A DNA stretch of 64,000 nt from Prado023 sp963714995 (lineage in GTDB: Bacteria; Actinomycetota; Actinomycetes; S36-B12; CAIYMF01), in the NCBI GenBank assembly GCA_963714995.1, contig CAVQQP010000007.1, positions 115,483 to 179,482 of the forward strand, given 5' to 3'. Positions 54,866 through 63,912 of this stretch are shown in pieces. Under the pieces are notes generated by a model, which worked only from the letters and a program-made list of their open reading frames with translations, ran no database searches and was not told the origin of the DNA. A program made the translations under genes and the position numbers. Every line of letters starts with the position of its first letter. Within the stretch, counting starts at the first letter, position 1.

Positions 54866-55961
54866 GGGTGGTCAGCGTCGTCGGTGCCCGGCCGCAGTTC
54901 GTGAAGCTGGCCCCGATCGCCGAGGCGTTCACCCAGGCTGGCATCGACCACGTGATCGTCCACACCGGGCAGCACTACGACGCCAACATGTCGGACGTCT
55001 TCTTCGCTGACCTGGCCATCCCCGCGCCCGACATCAACCTCGAGATCGGCTCGGGCACCCACGGCGCCCAGACCGGGGCCATGCTGGCGGCGCTCGACCC
55101 GGTCCTCGCAGCGCAGGCACCGGACTGGGTGCTCGTGTACGGGGACACCAACTCCACCCTGGCCGGCACCTTGAGCGCGGTGAAGATGCACCTGCCGGTT
55201 GCCCACCTCGAAGCCGGCCTCCGCTCCTTCAACCGACGCATGCCCGAGGAGCACAACCGGGTCCTCACCGACCATGCCGCCGACCTCCTGCTGGCGCCTA
55301 CGCAGACCGCGATGGACCATCTGGCGAGGGAGGGCCTGGCTGAACGCTCTGTCCTCGTCGGGGACGTCATGGCCGATGTCTGCTTGAGGGTTGCCGACTG
55401 CGGTCGCGTCCCAGACCGTTGCCCTTGCCAGAACTCGGTCTCCAGCCGAACCAGTACCTCGTCGCCACCATCCACCGGGCCGAGAACACCGACGACCCCA
55501 GCCGGCTCGCCGAGATCATCCACGCACTCCGCGATCTCCCCCTGCCCGTCGTGCTCATGGCCCACCCTCGACTTCGGGCCCGAGTGGCCGACGCCGGCCT
55601 CAGCCTGACCGGCGGAGCGCTGCGGACCGTCGTCCCCCAGCCCTACCCCCAGATGGTCCATCTGGTGGCAAACGCCCGCTCCGTACTCACCGACAGCGGC
55701 GGCCTGCAGAAGGAGGCCTACCTGCTCGGCACCCCCTGCACGACGCTGCGCCACGAGACCGAGTGGGTGGAGACGATCACCGGGGGATGGAACACCCTGG
55801 AAACGGACGTGACCTCACTCGGCGACGCGGCGTTGAGGCGCCCAAGCGGGCCGCGGACACAGCCCTTCGGAGGGGGGCAGGCTGCAGTGACCGTCGCGGA
55901 GATGCTCCATCGATTCCATGCGACCAGTGCAGGACGATCCGAGTCTTTCCTACCCGGTTGA
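54862..55961 (+). CDS. wbpI: UDP-N-acetylglucosamine 2-epimerase family (WbpI-like), frameshifted
   Basis: A non-hydrolysing sugar-nucleotide 2-epimerase of about 366 residues. It has VVGARPQFVKLAPIAEAFTQ, VHTGQHYDANMSDVFFADL, LVYGDTNSTLAGTLSAVKMH, HLEAGLRSFNRRMPEEHNRV, and after an indel near 55410 YLVATIHRAENTDDPSRLAE. MVHLVANARSVLTDSGGLQK with EAYLLGTPCTTLRHETEWVE follows. In this setting it would convert UDP-GlcNAc(3NAc)A to UDP-ManNAc(3NAc)A, the last step; a plain WecB role is the alternative. The ATG overlaps the wbpA stop (ATGA). It converges on wzx with six bases between the stops. Confidence 0.88.
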
Positions 55962-55967
55962 CGGACT

Positions 55968-57396
55968 CTACCCGGGACGAATCGCCGCTCCACCGTTGAG
56001 TCGCGCGAGTGATCGAGCGGCCATCACGAGCAGGAACACCAGTGCTGTACCTGAGATGAACAACGTCGTCACGTCCCCCGGTTCAAGGCTCTGCCGAAGG
56101 GCCACAGCGGCCAGGACTGCAACGACAATCCCCAGAGGACCCCACCGAACCGGTATTGGGAAGTAGGACTGCGACACTAACAAAGAGCCGACAGACAAGG
56201 TGAAGTAGGACACGGCGACCGCTGCTCCCGCGCCCAGCAGCCCGAAACGTGGGACCAGAGCCCACAACAGCACGACATCGAGGGCTGCGGCGACGACAGT
56301 GATGACGGGGACCCACCGCGTTCGCTTGGCCAATGTGTACCCGGTGGAGGCGAACAGAGAGGCGCCGAGAAGTGCTGAGCCCATAGCCAACATGGGTAGG
56401 GCTTCCGCACCTGCCTCGTAGCCTGGGCCTGCGACGATGCTGATCAGCCAGGGCGCACACGCGCCCACCGAGTACTGCAGCCATGCCATAGGCGATCAGC
56501 GACAGCTCCAGACCGACCCCGGTGGCCAGTGATGCCTTTCGCGAGTCAGCCTCAAACTCCTGGGTGATCCTCGGAACCCAAGCCTGGCCCAATGCGGTCA
56601 GCAGAATGGTGAAGGGAGCCACAAGCATGCCCGCGACCGCATAGGCCCCAAGATCCGCTTCCGACATGAACCTGCCGACCGCGACTCGGTCCATCCCGGT
56701 GAATACCCAGAAGGCGACAGAGGCCGGGACGAACGGGAGCCCGAAGAGGAGCGGGGCACGGATCAGCCGCCTCGAAAGGCTACCCTGGAGAGCAGGCATC
56801 ACAAGTGGGGCACGGATGAACACCCCGAGAGACTCACCAGCGACGGATCCCATCAGGACGCCTGCGACCCCGAGATCCAGGCCGACCGCCAGCCACAGTC
56901 CGATCACCAATGACAACCCGGCGATCGCGGTTGATGTGACGGCGAACGGCCAAGGTCGGAACTCATTTCGCATGACCTGAGCAAGCATGCGGGACAACTG
57001 AGCCGGCACCAGGATCACGAAGGCGATCTGCAGCTCGACTGTGATGGAGGTGCTGGGGGAAACCCAACCGGAGATCATCGGTGCCGCGGCACATGCCAGA
57101 GCGACTACCGGGATCGACCACGCAGTCAGGAACAGGATCCATGTGACGGTGAAGCTGCGGCGCTCGTGACCATCTCCGGCACTGAACCAGAATCTGGACA
57201 GCGCAAGATCGCCTCCGATCAGCAGCAGCCCGGAGATCGACGTCGAGACCGCGAGTGAAAGGGCGAGGAGGCTGTACTCGTCAGGACCCAAGTACCTCGT
57301 GAACACGGGAACGGCCAAGAATTGCAGGATGGCGGCGCCCGCGAGCCCAGCCATGTAGGTCGAAGCCTCCCCGACAACACGCCGGGCAGTGCCCAT
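55968..57396 (-). CDS. wzx: Oligosaccharide flippase (Wzx-type), frameshifted
   Basis: An integral membrane protein of about 475 residues with 12 or more predicted segments, related to polysaccharide flippases (MOP superfamily). It begins MGTARRVVGEASTYMAGLAG and FLAVPVFTRYLGPDEYSLLA, the conserved first-helix region. MDRVAVGRFMSEADLGAYAV follows, and the second half runs from WLISIVAGPGYEAGAEALPM to the end. One frame change lies near 56477. It would move lipid-linked repeat units across the membrane. It is last in a minus-strand row behind two GT4 genes. Confidence 0.88.
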
Positions 57397-57406
57397 CTCC
57401 GCCCGC

Positions 57407-58427
57407 CTACTTCCAGCCATGACGGGAATCGGCGAATAGGCCGACCCGGCGCGCCTCGATGGCCTCCAGGTCCACTGCGGCTCTGGCTGCCGCACCGACC
57501 CTGAGGCCGCGAACGGAGAGCACCCAGTCGCGAAACTCTCCGGACGTCGAGGGACGGAGGTCGAACAGGCCGGGATCGGCGACGCCAGAGAGGTTTGTGT
57601 CCAGATACGGAAGCGCCGTGGGCACCCCTGCATTGATGTAGTCCCGAACCTTGAGCGGCGCTCCCTCGGTCAGGCCAGCCCTGTCCATGGCCAGCGATCC
57701 CATTGCCACGTCGAAGCTGGCGAGGTGTTCCTGGTACTGCGCGGCGTCCCGGCTGGTGATGACTCCCACCCGAGAGCCGTCGACCATCCGGTCTATGGCC
57801 TTGGCAAGCGAGTCTGGGCATACCACGACGAACTCCAGGTCACGGCACATCTCTGACAACTCGGCGTAGCGGTCGAGTCCGTGCCAAGCGGCGGCGGTGC
57901 CGACCGCCATTCCGACTCGTGGACGAGCGTTCACAGGTGCGGGGAACGGCTCTCGGAGGGTGATCCCATTGCCGATGACCTCCCTGAGTGGCAGGTGCCG
58001 GTACTCCCGGAGGTCCGACAGCTGCCTGGTCACGAACGCAGCACCCCTGGACCGTCCCACCAAGACATGGGCCGTGGGCGAACCGAGGCCGACACGGACG
58101 AGGTCACGACGGGATTCCGCCATGAACACCCCCGAATGCACCTCGAGTGTCAGGGGGACTGTCTTGCGCGAGAGCCACCCACCCGGGGGTGGGTAGGAAG
58201 AGCCGTGCGTGCACGTGGTCGAGGTCGCTGCGGTGCCTGAGATCGCGAGCCACCCGGGCATCGCCGATGAGGTGCTCGACGAGGGGTGTCCTGACGCCTC
58301 GCGAAGGAGCACCCAGGACCTCCACCTCATGGCCCAGCTTCCGCCATGCCTCGACGGAGGCGCTCACTCGACGCGCGATCCCGGCATGCGCCAGCAGCGT
58401 CGGCGGCACGTAGTAGCCGATCCTCAT
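57407..58427 (-). CDS. Family 4 glycosyltransferase, frameshifted
   Basis: About 339 residues with the GT-B layout. RIGYYVPPTLLAHAGIARRV is the N-terminal strand-loop, GHEVEVLGAPSRGV follows, and after an indel near 58160 the protein continues LTLEVHSGVFMAESRRDLVR. HVLVGRSRGAAFVTRQLSDL, then VGMAVGTAAAWHGLDRYAEL and LTEGAPLKVRDYINAGVPTA, correspond to the donor-binding half, with Glu and Lys in place of the usual E-x-x-x-x-x-x-E. Divergent from well-known GT4 members, so donor and acceptor are unknown. It ends 11 bases before the wzx start. Confidence 0.75.
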
Positions 58428-59514
58428 GCCTGGCCCGCATTCGCTGAGCGCAGCCAGGTACCGGTCAGCCACCTGGGGCCAGCCGAATCTCCCCAAGCCG
58501 GTGGACGTCTTGGACGGAAGCGTGGACAGTTCGATGGTCGCCCTCGTCAGTCCCTGCAGCTCTCCAACGGGCACGATCCGCACCTGAGCGCCGATATCAC
58601 GGGTCTCGGCAGCCCCCCCGACGTCGTATGTCGCAATCCGAGCACCCGCGCCAGCCGCCTCGAGCAGGGTAGTCTGCAGACCCTTCGGCGGCGCGCGACG
58701 GGTTGACGTAGATGGATCCCGAGAGGTGGCTGCGCAACAACGTCCGGGGCGACCTGACCCAAGACCTTCACTCGGCCTTCCAAGCCCAGCAACACGATCC
58801 GCTCTCTGAGCCGGGACTCATCCGGGACCTGAGCCGGCGATGACCCCGTCGAACTGAGGGGGGCAGGCCGAGAGGACCTCAAGGAACTCAGCCCAGCCCT
58901 TCTCCGGCACCAGCCTTCCCACGAACACAAGCCGCGCCCGATCCGCAGCGCGGTCACCGCCCTGCCACCAGTCGACGTCGATCCCGTTGCCCACAACGGT
59001 CGCTGGCCGCCCGGACAGATGCGCGACGAAGTCGGCACTCCTGGAGGACACGGCCGAGAAGGCAATCAGCCTGCCGGAGTGCCCACCTCCCCGCGGATGC
59101 GTCCACCGCTCGAGAGGCGAGCCGGACGGCGGGGACCCCGTCTCGACCGGACCGCCGCCGTGCTCGGTAAGGACTGTCGGGAGCCCGATATCGCGCGCAA
59201 CGCTCAGTCCGAGCCACGTCGCCGGGAAGAACCTCGTATGGACCGACACGTGAGTGACCCCGTTGGCCACAAGAGCCTGACGCAGGACACCTCGCGCACC
59301 GCGAACCTGGCCACGCAAGGACCCCTCCCGTCTCCCAGCGCCGACCCAGGCCGACGACTTGGATGCCATCCTGCTCACGGCGACCCGGCGGCTCCAGGTT
59401 GAAGACCCAGGACTCAACGCCACGGGTGCGCAACTCCGCGACCAGTGAGGCCACGTGCTTCTCGACGCCCCCCACGTGCGGCAAGTAGTTCGCCAGGACC
59501 AACGCCAGCCGCAC
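58424..59514 (-). CDS. Family 4 glycosyltransferase, frameshifted
   Basis: About 362 residues. It starts RLALVLANYLPHVGGVEKHV, then ASLVAELRTRGVESWVFNLE. TRFFPATWLGLSVARDIGLP and TVLTEHGGGPVE lead to the second domain with RLVFVGRLVPEKGWAEFLEV, GVIAGSGP, VLGQVAPDVVAQPPLGI and GLQTTLLEAAGAGARIATYD, the E-x-x-x-x-x-G region. Indels lie near 59305, 58820, 58735 and 58690. As sequenced its last frame has no stop before the next gene and runs into it; a TGA overlapping that gene's ATG (ATGA at 58427-58424) lies in the next frame and is probably the real end. The start is GTG at 59514. Confidence 0.78.
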
Positions 59515-59766
59515 GACCTGACTCCTGTTCTCCCGGCCGGCTGCACCAAGGCCGGGCGGTCTCCTCGCGAGCATCACGGGTTTCGTGGTGGCCGCCGGAG
59601 ATCGACAGGGGAGAGGATACCCGGCTCCTCGCTCCCCACGTCGGTGTCGGGCCCACTCCCACCGACAGAACACGCCGTGGACATCGCATATGAGACTGCC
59701 CCACCCGCGGCAGGCCCTCCCCGCTGGACCCCGATCCGGGCATTAGGGTGATCGCGGGAGGTTCAC

Positions 59767-60783
59767 ATGCAGACCGGCGAAATCGTCCTGATCACTGGCG
59801 GGACAGGCTCATTCGGCTCCACGGTGACACGGCAGCTGCTCTCCGGCGACGTGGCCGAGGTTCGCATCCTGTCCAGGGATGAGGCAAAGCAGGACGACCT
59901 GCGCCGCTGGCTGTCCGACTCGCGTGCCCGCTTCTACGTCGGAGACGTGCGTGATCTCAATTCGGTCATGGAGGCCATGCGCGGCGTCGATCGCGTCTTC
60001 CACGCGGCAGCCTTGAAGCAGGTCCCCTCGTGCGAGTTCTTCCCGCAGCAGGCCGTGGCCACCAACGTGCTCGGCAGCGACAACGTCATTCGAGCGGCGC
60101 ACGAGTGCGCCGTCAAGTCAGTCGTCTGCCTCAGCACGGACAAGGCCGTCTACCCCATCAACGCAATGGGCATGAGCAAGGCTCTGATGGAGAAGGTGGC
60201 CCAGGCCTTCGCCCGGAACCACCCCGAGTCGCCCACGACAGTGTCGATCACGAGATACGGGAACGTGATGTACTCGCGGGGTTCGGTGATCCCCCTGTTC
60301 GTCGAGCAGTTGCGCTCGGGTCGGGAGGTGACCATCACGGACCCGCACATGACCCGGTTCCTCATGTCCCTGGCCGAATCGGTCGAGTTGGTCGACTACG
60401 CCTTCCGCAACGCCCAGCACGGGGACCTGTTCGTGCGCAAGGCGCCGGCGAGCACGATCGCCGATCTGGCGCAGGCCGTCGCCCAGGTTCTGGGCGTCAA
60501 TGCGAAGGTGACCGTGATCGGCACGCGCCACGGCGAGAAGCTGTACGAGTCTCTTCTGAGCCGCGAGGAGATGGCCAAGGCCGAGGACTGTGGTGACTAC
60601 TACCGGGTCCCTCTGGACGCTCGTTCGCTCGATTACGGGATGTACTTCGAGCACGGGGACGCGCACATCGCACAGGTCGACGAGTACACCAGTCACAACA
60701 CGACACGGCTGGACGTGGAAGGAGTTGCCGAGCTGCTGCTGTCCCTTCCGGAGTTCGCCAAGGTGGCTGGCGGTCGAGCATGA
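59767..60783 (+). CDS. fnlA: UDP-N-acetylglucosamine 4,6-dehydratase/5-epimerase (FnlA/CapE-like)
   Basis: A 338-residue extended SDR enzyme, intact. It has IVLITGGTGSFGSTVTRQLL (NADP fold), EVRILSRDEAKQDDLRR, RVFHAAALKQVPSCEFFPQQ, AVATNVLGSDNVIRAAHECA, and STDKAVYPINAMGMSKALME, where the usual catalytic Tyr is replaced by Met, a hallmark of CapE/FnlA. RYGNVMYSRGSVIPLFVEQL and the C-terminal YYRVPLDARSLDYGMYF follow. It would start UDP-L-FucNAc synthesis. A GGGAGG site precedes the ATG. The 252-base gap upstream, divergent to a GT4 gene, must hold promoters for both; I see no clear box. The stop overlaps fnlB (ATGA). Confidence 0.92.
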   Translation: MQTGEIVLITGGTGSFGSTVTRQLLSGDVAEVRILSRDEAKQDDLRRWLSDSRARFYVGDVRDLNSVMEAMRGVDRVFHAAALKQVPSCEFFPQQAVATNVLGSDNVIRAAHECAVKSVVCLSTDKAVYPINAMGMSKALMEKVAQAFARNHPESPTTVSITRYGNVMYSRGSVIPLFVEQLRSGREVTITDPHMTRFLMSLAESVELVDYAFRNAQHGDLFVRKAPASTIADLAQAVAQVLGVNAKVTVIGTRHGEKLYESLLSREEMAKAEDCGDYYRVPLDARSLDYGMYFEHGDAHIAQVDEYTSHNTTRLDVEGVAELLLSLPEFAKVAGGRA

Positions 60784-61695
60784 GGGCGTTGGTGCTCGGG
60801 GGATCAGGGATGCTGGGCCACCAGTTGGCGGCCGCATTCTCGGCCTCTCACGAGACATGGGTGGCGACGCGGCGACCTGAGCCGCGGCTTGCCGGACTTC
60901 GGTGTAGCCGAGTCCCGGATGATGTCAGGTGTTGAGGTTGGTGGACCCGACGTCCGCTCCGTGGTGACCGAGCTGGTGCGACATGTGAGACCTGACATCG
61001 TTCTCAACGCCGTGGGCGCACTCAAGCCGGTCGGGGGCACGCTGGACCCGGTCGCGGCCGTACGGCTCAACTCGCTTCTTCCCCGTGAGCTCGCTGCGGC
61101 CTGCACCGAGGCCGGCGCACGGCTGCTGACGGTGAGCACCGACTGCGTCTTCTCAGGTGCGACCGGCGGGTACACGGAGGATTCGATCCCCGACGCGAGC
61201 GACATCTACGGTCGCTCCAAGCTGCTCGGCGAGGTCCCCGAGCCACACCTCACGATCCGAACATCCATCATCGGCCGCGAGCTCTCGGGGTCTCGGGGCC
61301 TCGTGGAGTGGTTCCTCGGGAACCGTGGTGGTCAGGTGGATGGCTACCCAGGAGCTGTGTTCTCCGGGCTGCCCACCGTCCACCTGGCGGGGCTGATGCT
61401 CCAGGTGGCCGAACGCTGGGTCGACCTTGCTGGCGTCTACCACGTCTCCGCCGGTCCGATCGACAAGCTCACCCTGCTGCAGACCATTCGGGACGCCTTC
61501 GCCGCCGACGTCGAGATCCGCCCCAACAACGCCTTCACCATCGACCGCAGCCTGCGCTCGGAGCGGTTCACCGAGGCCACCGGCTACCGTGCACCGCCTT
61601 GGCCCGACCTGATCGCGGTGATGGCGGCGGATGCAGCGACACACGACTACGACCGGCTGCGCGCGTCCACCGTCGAACAGGGGTCCCCATCGTGA
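60780..61695 (+). CDS. fnlB: UDP-2-acetamido-2,6-dideoxy-hexulose reductase (FnlB/CapF-like), frameshifted
   Basis: An SDR of about 304 residues. RALVLGGSGMLGHQLAAAFS is the NADPH fold. After an indel near 60880 it continues LVRHVRPDIVLNAVGALKPV, RLNSLLPRELAAACTEAGAR, STDCVFSGATGGYTEDSIPD, SDIYGRSKLLGEVPEPHLTI (Tyr-x-x-x-Lys), and TSIIGRELSGSRGLVEWFLG. It would reduce the 4-keto intermediate in the L-FucNAc pathway. It lacks the cupin domain of CapF, so it resembles FnlB/WbjC-type RmlD-like reductases. Both ends overlap the neighbours (ATGA and GTGA). Confidence 0.83.
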
Positions 61696-62809
61696 AGGTG
61701 ATGACCGTCGTCGGAACCCGACCCGAGATCATCCGGCTCAGCGCGCTCATGAAGCGCTTGGACGGCATGGCGGGAATCGACCATGTGCTTGTGCACACTG
61801 GCCAGAACTGGGACCACCGACTCAACGGCATCTTCTTCGAGGAGCTGGGTCTCCGCGCCCCGGATCACGTCCTCGAGGTCGATGTCAGCTCGTTGGGGGC
61901 CACTCTCGGGGATACTCTGCGCAAGACCGAGGAGGTGCTTCGAGCCGAGTCCCCCGACGCGTTCTTGGTGCTCGGTGACACCAACAGCGCGATCTCCCTG
62001 CTCATGGCCAAGAGGATGGAGATCCCGACGTACCACATGGAGGCGGGGAACCGCTGCTTCGACGCCAACGTCCCCGAGGAGACCAACCGCAGGCTGGTGG
62101 ATCACATCGCGGACTTCAACCTGGCGTACACCGAGCACGCCCGCCGCAACCTGATCCGAGAGGGTCTGCCCGCTCGGCGGATCTTCGTGACGGGTTCACC
62201 CATGGCCGAAGTGCTCAGCATGTACGCAGGCGACATAGCCGGATCCACCATCCATCAGGATCTCGGACTGGAGCCCGGGGAGTACTTCGTCGTCAGTGCC
62301 CATCGCCAGGAGAACGTCGACAACCCCGTGCGGCTGTCCGCCCTGCTCGACTGCCTCAACGCAGTTGCCGACCGCTGGGGAGATGCCCGTCCTGGTTTCG
62401 ACGCATCCACGCACCCGGGCCCGTCTGGCCAGCCTCCGAAGGACCCGAGCTGCACGCCCAGATCAGGTTCCACCAGCCGTTCGGGTTCCTCGACTACGTG
62501 AGGCTGCAGCAGGACGCGCGTTGCGTCCTGTCCGATTCCGGCACGGTCTCCGAGGAGTCCAGCATCCTGGGGTTCCCTGCCATCACCCTCCGCAGTTCGA
62601 TCGAGCGCCCGGAGGCGCTGGACACCGGGTCCATCACCATGACAGACCTCGACGCCCAACTGGTGCTCAACGGCATCGAGTTCGTGACCGCCCGTCCGGT
62701 GGCCCCAGCGCCACCCGTGGACTACGAGGTCACCAACACGAGCGAGCGCGTGGCCAACGTGATCCTGTCGACAGCCCCGCAGCACAGGTTCTGGAGTGGA
62801 CTCCGATGA
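61692..62809 (+). CDS. fnlC: UDP-N-acetyl 2-epimerase (FnlC/CapG-like), frameshifted
   Basis: A non-hydrolysing 2-epimerase of about 371 residues that yields UDP-L-FucNAc. VMTVVGTRPEIIRLSALMKR, VHTGQNWDHRLNGIFFEELG, LVLGDTNSAISLLMAKRMEI, YHMEAGNRCFDANVPEETNR, VSAHRQENVDNPVRLSALLD, then after indels near 62385 and 62440 HQPFGFLDYVRLQQDARCVL and SDSGTVSEESSILGFPAITL. The sequence HMEAGNRCFDANVPEE separates it from the WbpI-type copy in the same window, which has HLEAGLRSFNRRMPEE. The GTG overlaps the fnlB stop. Confidence 0.88.
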
Positions 62810-62812
62810 TCA

Positions 62813-63868
62813 GTGGAGGGCGGACGCCCCCTCGTGAGCGTGATCACCCCGGCGTACATGGCCGAGGAGTTCATCGCCGAAACCATGCGGTCCGTGTGGG
62901 CCCAGGACTACCGCCCCATGGAGCACATCGTCGTCGACGACTGCTCCCCCGACCGCACGGGTGAGGTCGCCCGCTCACGGGTGAACGAGCTCCACGGCCC
63001 CGACTACTCTGTCCGCGTCCTGCGGATGGAACGCAACGGGGGGACGGCCGCTGCCCTCACGCGGGGAATCGAGGACGCCCGAGGGGAGCTCATATCGTGG
63101 CTCAGTGCCGATGACCTCTTCGTGTCGCCTCACAAGACCGCCAGGCAGGTGGCGGCGATGTCCGACCCGCACCTCTCCGGGGTCTTCGACTGGGCGTCGA
63201 TGCAGGGACCAAGCACACGGGACTCACGCATTGTTCGATCAGGCTGGCCGCGCTTGCTCCGCCTGGATCGCGGCCTGCGCCAACTCGATCCACCACAGAC
63301 GCTCGTGGGGCTGCTGTTCGCCAATCCCATCAATGGGACGAGCATCCTCCTGCGCCGTGAGGTGCTCGATGAAGTGGGCCCCTTCGATCCCGTCCTGGGA
63401 ACGTTCGACCAGGATGCGGACCTGTGGTTGCGGATGCAGGCGCTGGGCCTGCGTTTCGCGGGAATGGACGAGCCGGGGACGCTGTATCGGATCCATCCGG
63501 GCCAGAACTCCAACAACACCGCCCGCATGGAGCACGGGACCTCCATGTCCCGAATCCGAGCGCTCCTGGCCCTGCGGGATGCCGGCCGGCTCGAGGAGAC
63601 CCTGGAAAGCGCACGCACAACGCTGGCGCTGGGCGCCTCCTCTGGGCTGCATCGGAACCGACCAGCGGTGTTCGCGGCACTCGCGGAGATGGCCCCGAGC
63701 GACTCCCGTGGATCAGTTCACGTGACACTCAGGGCGATTCGCCGGGACCTCCTGCGGGCTCGGCCCGTCAGCGTCGCGGAGGCCCCGGCGCGGATCGAGC
63801 AGGCCAGGGCGCTCATGGACTCCGGCGTCTACACCCGCTTCCGAGACCGCCTCTCGGATCGGGGCTGA
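62813..63868 (+). CDS. Family 2 glycosyltransferase
   Basis: A 351-residue GT-A enzyme. PLVSVITPAYMAEEFIAETM and HIVVDDCSPDRTGEVAR form the nucleotide-binding half (Asp pair), GGTAAALTRGIEDARGELIS and WLSADD give the DxD metal site, and LRREVLDEVGPFDPVLGTFD and DADLWLRMQALG the acceptor half. A helical C-terminal tail of about 90 residues follows. An ATG at 62806 that overlaps the fnlC stop (ATGA) would be the natural start if the C-run near 62829 had one base less; as sequenced the frame begins at the GTG at 62813. Confidence 0.85.
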   Translation: MEGGRPLVSVITPAYMAEEFIAETMRSVWAQDYRPMEHIVVDDCSPDRTGEVARSRVNELHGPDYSVRVLRMERNGGTAAALTRGIEDARGELISWLSADDLFVSPHKTARQVAAMSDPHLSGVFDWASMQGPSTRDSRIVRSGWPRLLRLDRGLRQLDPPQTLVGLLFANPINGTSILLRREVLDEVGPFDPVLGTFDQDADLWLRMQALGLRFAGMDEPGTLYRIHPGQNSNNTARMEHGTSMSRIRALLALRDAGRLEETLESARTTLALGASSGLHRNRPAVFAALAEMAPSDSRGSVHVTLRAIRRDLLRARPVSVAEAPARIEQARALMDSGVYTRFRDRLSDRG

Positions 63869-63912
63869 CTGAGAGCGTCTGACTTGTGCCAGCAGGCAGG
63901 TAGCATCTGCCT

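Noticed and set aside
10220..55961. Widespread pseudogenisation as a biological signal.
   Set aside because: Essential genes are hit, motifs and codon use are intact on both sides of each break, and breaks cluster; sequence error is more likely.
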